Shown: positions 22,831-34,867, counted from the first letter of the stretch. The stretch: DNA of 64,000 nucleotides from Scoparia ambigualis (GCA_963921215.1 OY992525.1:15219081-15283080); one strand, 5' to 3'. Translations and numbers: made by a program. The notes: generated by a model from the sequence alone, not told the origin.

Positions 22831-23614
22831 ATAATTGGTTTACATTAAACTGAGTTTAATTTTTACCCGGTATAAATTAAAAATGGGTGGGTATAAATAG
22901 GTAAAAAAATTAACCCACAAGTCAGGTATTTACCGGGTAAATGCCCATCTCTAATCCTCGTACGAGACAAAAATGGCGGACAAGTGTCTCTCCCCTAGCG
23001 ACACAAACGGCTAAAACTTATAGGTAATAAGCGGACTCTCCCCCCGGACCTCTGAGGAGCTCAGACGTGTCTAGTAGAACCCTTGTTTATTTCTGTTTTA
23101 ATTTTTAAATCGAAATTTATCACAAAAATCGACGCAAAATAATAGGAGATCATAACTACTGAGGCGATCGACCAAGCTCGGCGTGCATCGTTGTGAGTCA
23201 TCCGTCGCGAGACCTGCTGCTGCTGGTTGCGCCGCCCGCGGGCCAACTGCGTGTGCTAGCTGCGTCCGCAAGCCACGCCCACCGCTGCCGCACGCGTCCA
23301 CGGAGGGCGGTCACAGTGACCAGCGCGCGATTGGTGCCGCCGTCGACGTTGTCAATACCTTCTTCCACCACTGCTGCTGCGCGATGTCAGAGGGTTGGGC
23401 TTATAACTAAGGTACGCTGCTCTCCTGGTACTTTAATAAGAAGTCACTGATACGAGTCGCATACACTTCCTTCGCGTTGCATCTTCTTCGGACTGTTGAT
23501 TTCCTAGTACATCTTATACGAAGGACTACATTGAGAAATAGTACTGTGTTATTTTAGTTTTTTTATATATATATATATTTTTTTTTTTGTTTGCTTTATT
23601 TGAAAATAGTTAAG

Positions 23615-24635
23615 ATGCGGGATTGTCACGGCTGCAAGTCAAAACTAAAAGTCCGAAATTTTTTGATGTGTAACGCATGCAAATCGGAATACTGTTTCGA
23701 ATGTCTAAACCTGACAAAGGAAACTTACAGTGAGCTTACTCGTGCAGAAATAAAGTCATTGTGCTGTCCCAACTGCCAGAATATTACCCGTCGACTCAAC
23801 AACGACGGCACTCCCTGCGGCCAACGCCGCAATGTATTGTCATCTGACGAATCAATGAATGTCTCGTTCGTCAATACGACTCAGGCCGACTATATGCAGG
23901 CTTCTTCCAGTTCTGTGGTGGGTTCAAATTCGAATTTAACACACGAGCCTGTTTCAATGGATAGTATCAGCAAGCTTTTCGACGTAAAGCTCGCGCCCGA
24001 CTCCGCAATAATGACAAATCTCAGGTCAGCACTTAATAAGGACATAGAAAAGGTAGTGGCAGCGCATGTGAACCGAGCTTTTGAGAAACTAAAGAGCGAA
24101 TTTACTTCAACGACTGACTATTTATCCGCGGAACAAAGTGACATAAGAGTGGAGTTGGGTGAGACGGATACTCAAATCAAACAACTGCAATCTGATCTCT
24201 CTAAATCCCAAAACTCACTAGCGAAGCTTCAGTCTAAAGTCTCAACCATAGAGAAAATTTCACGCGATTTAAATCTTGAAATTCATGAAATACCCGAAAC
24301 CAAGAATGAAAACTTAATGGGTCTATTTAATAAACTATGCGAGTGTCTTAAAGTGAATATACCGGATTGCGATGTAAGGGCTTGTCGTCGAGTTGCCAAA
24401 ATAGATGCTTCTACAAAAAGACCACGAAACATACTTGTTACCCTTTCTTCACAACGACTCCGCGATCTTATCATATCATCAGTTACTCGTTTTAACAAGG
24501 CTCATCCTAAAGAAAGACTTGCTAGCACTCACATTGGTTTTACCGGTGAAACTCATAGGATCTATGTGGCCGAACATCTATCTCCTGAGTCAAAGGAGGT
24601 GCACAGTGCGGCTAGAAAATTTTGTAGAGAATATA
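23615..24635 (+). CDS. LINE-A ORF1 protein, part before the Tc1 insertion
   Basis: This is the nucleic-acid-binding ORF1 protein of a non-LTR retrotransposon, expected to package its own RNA. I chose ATG 23615 (AAG ATG C) over the in-frame ATG at 23591. Residues 3-60 hold a PHD-like Cys-rich finger (CHGCKSK, FLMCNACKSEYCFEC, LCCPNC). A Ser/Asn linker follows. Next comes a coiled coil (about residues 175-215, with ETDTQIKQLQSDLSKSQNSL) and an RRM-like/C-terminal region with DLNLEIHEIPETKNENL and ACRRVAK. The frame runs into the Tc1 element at 24636 and would end falsely in KSV. The true C-terminus is at 26196-26302. Confidence 0.85.
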
Positions 24636-26193
24636 CACACATCAAAAGTGTCTAGGGATCAACATATATTTTTGCAATAACTTTTCTCCTGATTGATATT
24701 AATTAAAATTTTCTTTAAGGATTCATCAAATAAAGTGTTTTCGTTTGTCTACAGTAACGATAAACCAAGTCACCTTTGCATTAATAAAGAAATTTGCCAT
24801 TTTCCTAATAAAGGGATTTTTTTCATTTGAACCACTAACATTAAAGTTCGAAAAAAAGACTGAAATAACAGTTTTCTTTAAAATTTTATTGGGTAACTTA
24901 AACAATTAATAATCCGTGTTTCTACCGCGAACACTAACAACACAAGAACATCGGTTTGGCATACTCAAAATGAGTTCATCCAAATCACGCTGTGGAATGG
25001 CCGCCCATGTTCGTTGCAACAACAAAAAAAGGTCTTCTTGCGACTGGATACCCTCCATATTCGGCAGAGCTCTTCTCTGTAGCATATCCCATGCATGCTC
25101 AATCGGGTTCAAGTCTGGCGACTGAGCAGGCCAGGGCATGACATTGATGTTAGCTGCGGCGAGAGTCTGTCTTACAACTCTTGCGGTGAGCGGTCGTGCA
25201 TTATCATGCATTAACTGAAATAAGGGACCGATTTGCACTTGTAGAGGAACGATGACGTCTGATACAATCGTCTCAGCATAAATTTGAGCGTTGAGGTTGC
25301 CTCTGATCCAAATCAACTCAGTTCTTCCGCCGATCCAAATACCCGCCCATACCATGATGGTTCCACCACTATAATGATGGACTTCCTGGCAGGATTTTAA
25401 TCGCTGTTGGCGTCCAGGGGTTCTCCAGTGTCGTATACGTCTTGTATCCGGTCTCATACCAAAACGAGACTCATCAGAAAAGCACACGAAACGCCATTGT
25501 TCTTCTGCCCAATTTCTGTGTTCAAGAGCCCATTGATATCGAATCCTACGATTGTGCATTGCTATAGGTGGTACCCTTAGCGGTCTTCGGGAATGAAGGT
25601 TCACTTCATGCAAGCGGTTTCTGACTGTTTGGTCGCTAATTAAGTTCCCTGAAGAGTGATGAAGCCTCACGGCTAACATCATGGCGGTTATTGTTTGAGC
25701 TCTTCGAGTTGTGATTTTAATGTATCGGTCTTGTCTCCGTATGGTGCAGCGATGCCGTCCTCCATGGCGCTCAGCCACGGTACCAGTGCTTCGGTAACGT
25801 GTCCAAAGTCGACTGATAACACTCTGACTTGTATTCAGAGCTAAAGCCACAGTACGTTGCCGGGAACCAGCTTCTATCATTCCCACGGCTCTGAGCATTT
25901 CTTCCCTGCTTAAATGACGTCGCCGCTCCATAATAACGTTGGTTTTAATCAGTAGTAGGGAAACAGTAGCTCTAATAATGTCTTCAATGCGTTGTATGTT
26001 TTTATAGGGAAAATATTGAAAGCTGATTTTCATCTTTTACTAGAAATTGATTGAAAGTTCCTGTTTCAAATTATGAAATGCACCAAAAAGGATCCATATG
26101 AATTTATAAAATCATAAATTTATTACAAAGCCACATCTCAATCTCAAGAAATCCGCATAAAAATGCTTGATCCCTAGACACTTTTGATGTGTG
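24636..26193 (-). mobile_element. Tc1-like transposon, intact, 1558 bp
   Basis: The terminal inverted repeats start CACACATCAAAAGTGTCTAG on both sides, about 25 bp, flanked by TA (24634-24635 and 26194-26195), the standard Tc1/mariner target duplication. It carries one full transposase gene and sits inside LINE-A ORF1. All parts look intact, so the insertion seems recent. Confidence 0.92.
24906..25931 (-). CDS. Tc1-like transposase, DD34E, 341 aa
   Basis: It cuts and pastes its own element at TA sites. I start at the Met of MERRRHLSREEM (25931), which gives the normal Tc1 length of about 340 residues; an upstream in-frame Met at 26033 adds 34 atypical residues. The N-terminal half holds paired helix-turn-helix DNA-binding segments (LALNTSQSVISRLWTRY, then RRQDRYI and ISDQTVRNRLHEVNL). 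The catalytic motifs are VCFSDESRF (first D), LMHDNARPL (second D) and SPDLNPIEHAWD (E). I count 34 residues between the second D and the E, hence DD34E. No stop or frameshift is seen. Confidence 0.93.
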   Translation of the reverse strand: MERRRHLSREEMLRAVGMIEAGSRQRTVALALNTSQSVISRLWTRYRSTGTVAERHGGRHRCTIRRQDRYIKITTRRAQTITAMMLAVRLHHSSGNLISDQTVRNRLHEVNLHSRRPLRVPPIAMHNRRIRYQWALEHRNWAEEQWRFVCFSDESRFGMRPDTRRIRHWRTPGRQQRLKSCQEVHHYSGGTIMVWAGIWIGGRTELIWIRGNLNAQIYAETIVSDVIVPLQVQIGPLFQLMHDNARPLTARVVRQTLAAANINVMPWPAQSPDLNPIEHAWDMLQRRALPNMEGIQSQEDLFLLLQRTWAAIPQRDLDELILSMPNRCSCVVSVRGRNTDY

Positions 26194-26195
26194 TA

Positions 26196-26302
26196 GTTAT
26201 AAGTTCGTATGGGTGCGTTTCGGGCAAATATATATTCGCAAAGATGAACAAAGCCCTGCCTTACATGTTAAAGATATTAATTATTTAAACAAACTCTTGT
26301 AA
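26196..26302 (+). CDS. LINE-A ORF1, C-terminal part after the Tc1 insertion
   Basis: If the Tc1 element and one TA are removed, codon A(24635)+GT(26196-26197) restores the frame. The reading then runs YKFVWVRFGQIYIRKDE to SPALHVKDINYLNKLL and a stop at 26300-26302. This is the typical end of such ORF1 proteins. The uninterrupted protein would be 375 residues. Confidence 0.82.
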
Positions 26303-26397
26303 TTTTTAAATGTTACATGCATTGTTTTTTTTATTATATTTAAACTTTCTTTTTACCTACATATACATCTATATTGTACTTTCAGTAAATTTTATTA

Positions 26398-29301
26398 ATG
26401 ATAAGTGTGTACTATCAAAATGTCAATAGAATCCGTACTAAACTAACTCAATTTTACTTAAACTTACTAAACTTTGATTACGATGTCATATGCTTGACCG
26501 AAACTAACTTAACCAAAAGTGTCTTTGATGGGGAGTTTGTGGACTCGCGTTATAATGTTTTTCGACGAGACCGCATAGACAGTAACTCTTCTAAAGCCGA
26601 AGGCGGGGGTGTCCTTATTGCAATAAAAAAATATTTTCAAGTAGTTAGACGGGCATCCTGGGATAGTGATTTAGAGGATATCTGGGTTACTATAATACCG
26701 GAAAACAGTAATATCCCTAATTTAAACATATGCGTCTGTTATCTTCCCCCAGATCTGAGTTGTTCTAAGCTGGAAAGTTATTATTCTAATTGTCAAACAG
26801 TATTATTAAACCATTGTCTTGCGGATAACTGCCTAGTCATTGGTGATTTTAACAACCATGATTTTACCACTACCACTCCTAATGAGCCATCACATACCTC
26901 ACATTGTAAAAAAACAGTCTTCCTACAGGAATTTGTCTCACTTTGCCATCTTTATCAGTGTAATGACGTAACTAACCAAAATAATCGTATTCTCGACTTA
27001 ATATTATCCTCAGTTAAAGGTCTCAAAGTTGAAGAGGCGGTCGCGCTTAGTTTAAAAGATATACACCACCCTGCTTTACATTTTGAGTTTCCCTTATTAT
27101 CTAAACCAGTAAAGTGTCTGAAAAAACGAAATAATAAAAGACTAAACTTTGCAAAGTCTGATTATAATGAAATACAACAAGAGTTGCGGAGTATTGACTG
27201 GCTTAATATTTTGTCGTGTCCTGATGTGGATGCATGTACTGATGCTTTTTACACGACACTTTTTGAAATTATAGTAAAGTATACACCGCTTTCTACATCA
27301 AAACCACAAAACTACCCTATCTGGTATAGCAAACCCTTAGTGAAGTGTAATGAAGAAAAAAAAAATTCCACGCCCTATTTAAAAAATTTCATAACCCACG
27401 TGATTATGACACATTCTCTTTGCTCCGTGACCGCTTCAAAAAAATGGCTGATAAATGTTACAGTGACTACATTGCGTCAATTGAGGAGTCTATGAGTAAA
27501 GATGTAAAAATGTTTTGGAGATTTGTGAGTAATAGAAAAGGTCATGTCTCAATGCCAAACGTAATGCATTGCGGTGACTCTTCATCCTCAAATGGACATG
27601 AGATATGTGAACTGTTTTCGACCTATTTTGCTTTGGTTTATAAAGATGGCTCTCAAGATTGCAGTCAATCTTCAACTCTACCCGGTTATAAATCCGAACA
27701 AACTGGAAATATATTTTCAGACATACTTAGTTTTATCTGTATTACTGAAAGTGATATACTCAGAAAAATTAAGCAGCTTGACACAAACAAAGGTGCTGGA
27801 CCGGATCAAATACCACCATCCTTTATTAAACGATGCGGTAAAGAGCTGAGCGTTCCACTGAACATTATATTTAATAAATCTCTTTCCTGTGGAGTCTTTC
27901 CAAAGCGATGGAAAACAGCCCATATAATTCCGATCTTCAAGAATGGTGATAAGTCCCGCTGCGAAAACTATAGACCAATTAGCATTTTGTCTTGCTTCGG
28001 TAAATTGTTCGAATCTTTGGTCTACGACCGGTTGTACTACCATTTTATACCCCTTATCTCCAACAAGCAACATGGCTTTGTCAAAGGTCGGTCAACAGTC
28101 TCTAACCTTTTGGTTTACAAAGATTACCTTTGTAAAAGTTTTGCTAGAGGTGGTTATAGAGGTTGACTCTATCTATACGGATTTCTCCAAGGCGTTTGAT
28201 AGAGTCCCTCATGAACTACTCTGCGCTAAGCTTGCCTCTTACGGTATTCATGGTAGCCTACTACGCTGGATGACCTTATACCTCGGTAAAAGAAGTCAGT
28301 TAGTCACTCTTAGAGGATTCTTTTCATCCCCAATTCAAGTAGCTTCAGGGGTTCCCCAAGGGTCGCATTTGGGACCCCTCCTATTTATTGTTTTCATTAA
28401 CGATCTTATTGAGCGCTTGTCGTGCGAATGTTTACTTTATGCTGACGATTTGAAGTTATTCCGTACAATCACTTCATCTAATGACTGCAATCTCTTACAG
28501 ATAGATTTAAATACCATTTCGGACTGGTGTAAGAAAAACCTAATGCTTCTCAATGTCGCGAAGTGTTTCACTGTATCATTCACTAACAAGCGTCACGGTA
28601 TCGTTTATGACTACTCAATTGGCGGCCAAGTTCTGAGAAGGTGTAATTCCACTATGGACTTAGGCATTCTATTCGACGACAGGCTTTCTTTTAGAGCACA
28701 TTATCAACACATAACATCGAAGGCTAATCAACTCCTTGGATTTGTGCTAAGGTCAACGAAGGGATTTAAAAAACCACACACTTTACTGTGTTTATTCTTT
28801 GCACTTGTTAGAAGTACGCTGGAGTATGGCAGTCCAGTTTGGTCGCCGTACTACAAAGTGCACATAGACGAAATAGAAAGGGTTCAGAGGAAATGTTTGC
28901 GATTGCTATGCTATCGTCAACATTTAGGTCGCAGCTATCTTAATTACGAGTCAAGACTTGCAAAATTTAGAGTGCAAAAGTTAGAAACCCGTCGAAAATA
29001 TTTTGATTTTCTTTATCTTTACAAAATTTTTCACTCAGTACTCGATACCCCTTATTTACTTTCCCAAGTTACCTTTAACACTAGGTACAGTACACGCAGG
29101 TCCATAGAAACTAATCTTTTTGCTTTACAAACTTATAAAAATAATATTTCCTTTTATAATCCTCTTGTTAGGATGTCTCGTCAGTACAATGAGTTGGCAA
29201 AAAATAACCTAGATCTGGATATATTTTCTTCTAAAATTACGACTTACATAAGAGCACTTAAGGATATCCTCTATTTCACATCAGACATTATAAAACCATA
29301 A
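26398..29301 (+). pseudogene. LINE-A ORF2: endonuclease plus reverse transcriptase, two frameshifts
   Basis: The first frame (26398 to about 27360) encodes an APE-type endonuclease: YYQNVNRIRT, CLTETNL (catalytic Glu), VCYLPPD, VIGDFNNHDF, and DIHHPAL near its end. A frameshift at an A-run (about 27355-27385) leads to the RT fingers (GAGPDQIPPSFIK, NYRPISILSCFGK, KQHGFVKGRST). A second frameshift at about 28140-28165 leads to YTDFSKAFDRVPHELL, GVPQGSHLGPLLF and LLYADDLKLF (catalytic box), then thumb and connection segments ending KDILYFTSDIIKP. No RNase H is seen. The order and motifs fit the Jockey/CR1-like group. With so little damage it is young. Confidence 0.88.
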
Positions 29302-29869
29302 TCTGTTTTTTGTAATTTGAAATTAATGTTATATAGTGATTATTTATAAGATTTTATTTTATAAGGGTTTCTCCATTTTGTTTTTATAGGGCACACATAC
29401 TTTGGATTGCAATCCAGCCTTTTAGTATTTAATTTTATGTGTTTTTATAGAAACAATTGTAATCTGTCTTGTGTGTATAAATAAATAAATAAAAAAAAAT
29501 AAATAAAAATAAAAAGTAATTTATTGTTTTTTGAGATGAAAGGTGGAGAATGATAAATCATAATGAATTGTCACAAAACACAAAACACTTCAAGGAATAA
29601 ATGTGATTTCCAATTATCGTATTGATATTGTGGTAGTAGAAATTGAAAATAAATGAGTTGTTGAAGTAAAATAAAATACCGGTTGAAATGAGTTTTGGAA
29701 AACATTAGTAATAAGGTTGACATTTTTAATCATTCAAATATCTTTTTTTATAAAAACTAGTAACTATAAAAAACGTGAAATATTAATAGGTAAGTACCTG
29801 CATTAATATGTGTGTTTTAAAATTGTTTCGTTTTTCGTCTTGGTACAAGCACAGAATAACTAATAGTAC

Positions 29870-30005
29870 TACCGTACAGAAGGTACACTTTCTAACGACT
29901 TTCACGCGAAATTGAAACTTATTGTGTGACCCGAGCGTTCACATTCCGATAAGCAACGCTGACTCGATATCGATTTGACGTCAGGAGCGCAGGGTTTACG
30001 CGCGC
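29870..30005 (-). repeat. repeat Y1 copy
   Basis: This is the inverse of 5865-6035. It is preceded by CACAGAATAACTAATAGTACTACC, which also occurs inverted near 6450 and in part near 34330, so it may mark an element end. Confidence 0.45.
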
Positions 30006-30344
30006 GCGCAGGGATTACGAGTAAGGCTAGGCAGGTCGCGCTTTGAGTTTTTTCAAACCATCTGAGACATAAAAAATAATGGTTTAAATTCTGGGAAAAA
30101 AAGTATGTTTTAGTTAAGGATCTAATCTATTCAAAGTAGCATTCAGTTACAAGATCCAATGAACGTCACTCGATAGAAAAAAATCCTTAGTTACCCCTTT
30201 GTTAGTTTGTAACGTTTTTTCAATATTATGACTAAACTACTGATACTTTACATTTAATTTTTGTACTTAACCAAAGACACAAATTTTTCGCAGATAAATT
30301 CGCAGAGTATCCTATAAAGTCTATACATATACGAAATAAAACCT

Positions 30345-30550
30345 ATAAAACGCGCCGCTTCGCTGTTATACCCGTCCCGTACCGTCGCGTCGTCGTACCA
30401 TGTCGAGAGAGCGAGAGAGAAGCGCTCGGAATACCTGGCCTTAAGCGACGAGTGCGAGCCGAGCGGCAACCCTTACTGCCATACGCCTAATAGGTGGCCT
30501 GCCTGGGAGGCACGCCAGTCGAACGTACCTAAACTGCGGCACCCCCCTAG
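30345..30550 (-). repeat. repeat Y2 copy
   Basis: It shares CGCTTCGCTGTTATAC, GAGAGAGCGA and GAGAAGCGCTCG with 52221-52330, and CATACGCCT plus ACCTAAACTGCGG with 4020-4075 (inverse). It appears to be a composite unclassified repeat. Confidence 0.45.
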
Positions 30551-30587
30551 TACAAGTGGGGTAAATGACCCTTCATACACATCTAGC

Positions 30588-30790
30588 TGGCACATACCAT
30601 AATCTACTCTACCTACCTAATCTACCTACCTAACTAATCTACCACCAGTTCGGATTGTGGGAGAGCCTTTGACTGAGAAGAAGCTGGCAAGAAACTCAGG
30701 AGGCTTTACTTTTTTCTCCCTCTAAGTAACAAAAGTTACATTACAGTGTCATAGATCTAATTAAGTACGATCTATTAAACATAATTAAGT
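30588..30790 (+). repeat. REP-D repeat copy, 5' part missing
   Basis: TAACTAATCTACCACCAGTTCGG and the GAGAAGAAGCTGGCAAGAAACTC block match the distal part of the 10150 copy. Confidence 0.45.
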
Positions 30791-31189
30791 ACAATTTGTA
30801 CGCATCAATAAAATTATATAATTTAATAAAATAAAAATAAAATTATTTCAACAAAATGAAAATTAAATTAAGATTATGCCTTTACTAAGTATGTCATCAT
30901 CGCCATCATAGGCCTCTTACATCTATAAAAGGTGATTTAAACAACGTACAATGGCTTGTAAGGCCGATACGAGAGCGACAGCAACGGTCCCATACTTGGC
31001 AGACGAATTGAGTACCTGGTTTGTTGGAGGAAGTAAGACACACTAATAACAGTTTTGTGTTAAATGCCTTATATACAATATTATATCCGTGGCTGGCGTG
31101 AAGAACTTGATAACTCGACTTACACGTTTTTTTTTATCGTCGCAATGGCTTCCTACGGTGTTGGTTGTATAGGGAACAACGAGCGTGCG

Positions 31190-32141
31190 CCTTCGCACAC
31201 TTTAGTTGACTGCGAGACAGCTAGAGGTGTGTCAGTGTGTTACAGATACGACGATCGAAATTATTCTATTTCGATGATTATGGATTGGAGTAACGATAAA
31301 TATTAGAAGTAAAACAATATTACAAATTAGAACCGGTTTTATGGAACCTCCAAGAACCAAATCACATAAAAAATTTCACAACTGTCACATTAATCATTCA
31401 GCTCCACACTAAGCAAAGCCCGAACTATAGTGACTGAATAACGGATAAACAAATAAACATAAATAAATACTAATAAACATCCATGACTCGGTCAGAAATG
31501 CTCTTTTTCACCACACAAAGTTTAATGAAATAAAATTATTATAGATACCTACATAAAGTTATTTTAGAAAAATTCAACTTACCTAAATCAATACCACTTA
31601 ATTAATAGGCACTCACTCACTTAGAACACGAGTAAACTGACTGACGATGGATTCGACCAAACTAGAATAAGGTCTTATACCTAGATTAAACGCCGAATTT
31701 GTATGGATATGGACTAATCTCGGAGTAAGTCTTATTCCAGTTTGGTCGTCACCCTGAGTCATCTAAATCTAATCTAATCCTAACTAACAAGATTGAAAAG
31801 AAACGTAGACATACCTATATTGCATCAAAATCCGATATCGATTCGATGCGTTCTAAAACTATAAAAGTAGTGGAAAAAACACGATAATGCATGAATTTTT
31901 AATAGTCCGTACATGATATGGTCGATACCGATATCACCCATTTTACCGATATTAAAATATGTGTACACATCGAATCGATATCGGATTTTAATGCAATATA
32001 GGTATAATTCGTAATATTGCAATACTTCTAATACTAATTTATCGTTAATCCATCCATAATTATCGAAACAGAATAATTTCGATAGTCGTATTTGTAACAC
32101 ACATCTCTAGTTGTCTCGCAGTCAACTAAAGTGTGCGAAGG
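31190..32141. mobile_element. TIR element with about 130-bp inverted repeats
   Basis: Left arm 31190-31325 and right arm about 32022-32141 are inverses (CTTCGCACACTTTAGTTGAC...). A second inverted pair of about 38 bp lies inside (31811-31848 and 31968-32006). No transposase frame is seen. Confidence 0.65.
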
Positions 32142-32819
32142 AAGTGTAGCCGCACGAACTTTATCGCGCCAAAATCCTTTGATGTGCGGCAATTTACCGA
32201 CAGCGGCGCGTCAACGCGATGATGTATCGCGTTATGACGGAGTGTTTGGCCGGACGTGTCGCGACAACGCGAATCTTCGCGCTAGCGCGATAGGTGTGGC
32301 CCCAGCATTACATTGGGTGCATTGCAGCAGACTAATCGCAAAGTCATCGATTGCCATAGCAGTACATTTAATTTTATTTATTTATTTACATGTAACCATG
32401 GGAAGTTATAAAATCTAATAATTAAATAAATTACTTTCAATGGTTAAAATTTATTCTGTGACGGTCAATAGTGATTAGTTTGATGGAATGCATCCATTCT
32501 TTATCGAATTAGGCTCGAGTATTCAACCATTTGATCGGTCTGCACTCCTCTATAGTGTTTATCATTATGCCAAATCTAATTATTTAATAGTCTCTACAAC
32601 AAAAAATAACAAAAACGTTCGTGTGTGAAATATCTAAAATAAAAAGTAGGGTAGGTTAGTTAGCTACCTATAGTGAAACTAAATTAGTCGCGTCGCGCAT
32701 CGCTTTAACAGACGGCTCCTAGTCTAAAATTCTAGGTACATAATATGTACATAATATGTATATTATATTATAACAATAGAGAGCGCAAATTAAAATAACT
32801 CTAAATATTGCTAGCTCTT
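32142..32819. other. unassigned sequence
   Basis: A CpG-rich segment (32150-32350) is followed by AT-rich sequence. There are no splice-bounded exons or repeat structure that I can support. Confidence 0.3.
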
Positions 32820-33477
32820 CTCGACTGTGATTTTTGCGTAAAAGGGCCAATTTTGGCGTTATGGATCTCAGAAACAAAAATAGATTAACAATTATGACAT
32901 ATTGAATAGTGTAGAATAGCTATTGGAATAGTGCATAGCGTCTTTGCTTTTTGTAAATTTTGCTTAATTTTTTATTTAAACCCAAAATTGCAGAGAAAGA
33001 TTTTCATAAAGTGCGCGAAAGCACTTTTTGAGCTCATCGATTGAACTACTGTTCTAAACAAGTGAAATAAAAAAAATATAATGGTCCTTAATAGTCGAAT
33101 AGTGCTGAGCGGCCTCGGAATTTTTAGATATCATTGATTTTATATAGGAAAAAAAATCTTATTCTAAACCAAAAAACTTTGAAAATCGCTATAAGTTAAT
33201 TGTGAATATCTCCAATCTACGATAATATTATTGAGCAAAATTTATACCAGAGTAATTGTTACTTCATGAAGAATAAAGATTTTATAATGAATTTATTTTG
33301 CAAAATTACTACATAATGCGATGCGCCGGCCGTCCGAATTCAACTTATGCTCACAGAATGGAGATTTGTAATATTATGCACAAATTTATTATCCTACTTC
33401 GATAAAACCGATAAATACAACTGCAAAATTACTACAAAATGCGAAAATGGGCATTTTACGCAAAAATCACATTCGAG
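32820..33477. mobile_element. nonautonomous TIR element, about 660 bp
   Basis: CTCGACTGTGATTTTTGCG at the left matches the inverse of the right end (CTCGAATGTGATTTTTGCG), with TIRs of about 40 bp. No coding capacity. Confidence 0.6.
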
Positions 33478-34544
33478 ATGTAATAGGCCTCTTAAATTCA
33501 AACTCGATTGCAATCGTGTAGCGCACGGAACGGCAACGGCGCGCTTAGCCACTCCTGAAACATTATTTTGAATTTTTTGGCGGGAAAAATTTTTAGGCTT
33601 ATATTTTTTAAACTAAGAGGCCCAGAGATTTGAAATTTTGCCTAGTGTATGCATAAATTATAACGTATTATTTGATCTTTAAAACGAAGCGCTATCTTAT
33701 ACAGTAACAGAAATTCACCATGTGTTAGCCCGTGTTACGTGTCACCAGCTTACACATACTTATCGGTTCGTAGCTCAAAAACCTTTTGAGTTAATGTTTT
33801 GAAAATTATTGTGCCTTATGTACGAATTCGGCACAAAATTTTGAGGTATAATTCATAACCGTAGCTTAAACAATTACAAAGATACAGCTGTGCAAGCCAG
33901 AGACCCGTATCTCCAGCTCGCACACAGTTTTATGATCGTAGTTTCAACAGTATTTGAGTGTGATGGTTAGTTTTTTTTGTTCCTAGTGCACAAATTATGC
34001 ACTAAATTTCTGGCTATAGTCTAAAGCCCTAACCTCACTGGTTTGTCTTAACGGGCGTGTGCGACCTTACAAAATAAGCAGATTTTACAAGAATATGTAA
34101 AATAATATGAAAGATCACATAAAATTATACATAAATCGAGTTATAAAGATGAGTTCAAGATGAAAACGAATTTTGGAGAAAATGTCAAACTTTAAAATCT
34201 CTGCCCTCTAAAATTGCCATTTTGGACTTATCAAGTTCTTCACGCCATGCATCCAATATTATGTGTGCATAATGGTACGCGAGTGTGTCTATACTGCAGT
34301 TATTTTATTTAGAAGAACGAAGTACCTACTATTAGTTATTCTGTGACTAAGCTTACCTAGTGCAGAACGAAAAACGACGAACAATCTTTTTTCTAAGTAA
34401 TTATTATTATATTTAAAAATGAAAAAAAATCGATAATATATCTCTTTGCTTTAGAGTCTTCCGTCAGTGCAGTGATTATTCGGTTCGCCAACTGAAACAA
34501 AAAATAGACAAATATTATAAAGTGACTTATTGGTGAATATTATC
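33478..34544. other. unassigned AT-rich stretch
   Basis: I see no exon, TIR pair or tandem repeat of note, apart from a weak match near 34330 to the CACAGAATAACTAATAG element end. Confidence 0.3.
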
Positions 34545-34867
34545 AGGTCAATTGTTTTAAACGTGACAAAAATAACAAAAAAGGAATTCTTTTTTTTTCA
34601 TTCTTAATTAAATAATTCATTTTGTGAATTTTAATTGGGTAGTCTTTGAGTATCTCATTTATTTTATAGCAATAACATAAGAAAAACAAAATGACAACAA
34701 TTAAAAATAACGATTTTTGTACAACGCGGTGGCAACGGCCTGTCTGTTGACCCGTTAACGTAGGTACATATCGAAAAAACACGAATTCTTTTTTTATCAT
34801 TTTTGTCATGTTTAAAATACTTGACCTGATCAGCCCTTGAAGTTTCTTGCGGTTTCTAGCAGTCACC
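34545..34867. mobile_element. REP-E TIR element, short copy
   Basis: It shares both inner flanks and the right TIR with 19233-20149 (TTGACCTGATCAGCCCTTG, GCGGTTTCTAGCAGTCACC). The outer left TIR is truncated. Confidence 0.6.

Larger units (their letters stand above)
18808..22953. mobile_element. hAT-like composite insertion, 4.1 kb
   Basis: The ends TACAGATGGGC and TAGAGATGGGC (inverse) are followed on both sides by subterminal ACCGGGTA/TACCCGGT motifs. The flanks ATCCTGGT (18800-18807) and ATCCTCGT (22954-22961) are 8-bp near-identical direct repeats, as hAT elements produce. No hAT transposase is visible. The interior holds a TIR element (19233-20149), a LINE-C relic (20265-21672) and a GC-rich satellite (22480-22830). 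It may be a nonautonomous element that gained later insertions. Confidence 0.6.
23150..29515 (+). mobile_element. LINE-A, near full-length non-LTR retrotransposon
   Basis: The order is a GC-rich 5' leader (about 23150-23590), ORF1 (from 23615), ORF2 (26398-29301), an AT-rich 3' UTR and an AAATAAAT-rich tail ending near 29515. ORF1 is split by a Tc1 element. Only two frameshifts are seen in ORF2. The exact 5' end and target duplication are uncertain. Confidence 0.8.

Noticed and set aside
22083..22831. Three long overlapping minus-strand open frames (150-220 codons)
   Set aside because: They are produced by the 66-bp GC-rich satellite and adjoining GC-rich DNA. Composition is repetitive and no domain is visible.
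31064..31306. 80-codon plus-strand open frame
   Set aside because: It covers the left arm of the TIR element 31190-32141; the inverted arm shows the same sequence as non-coding repeat.
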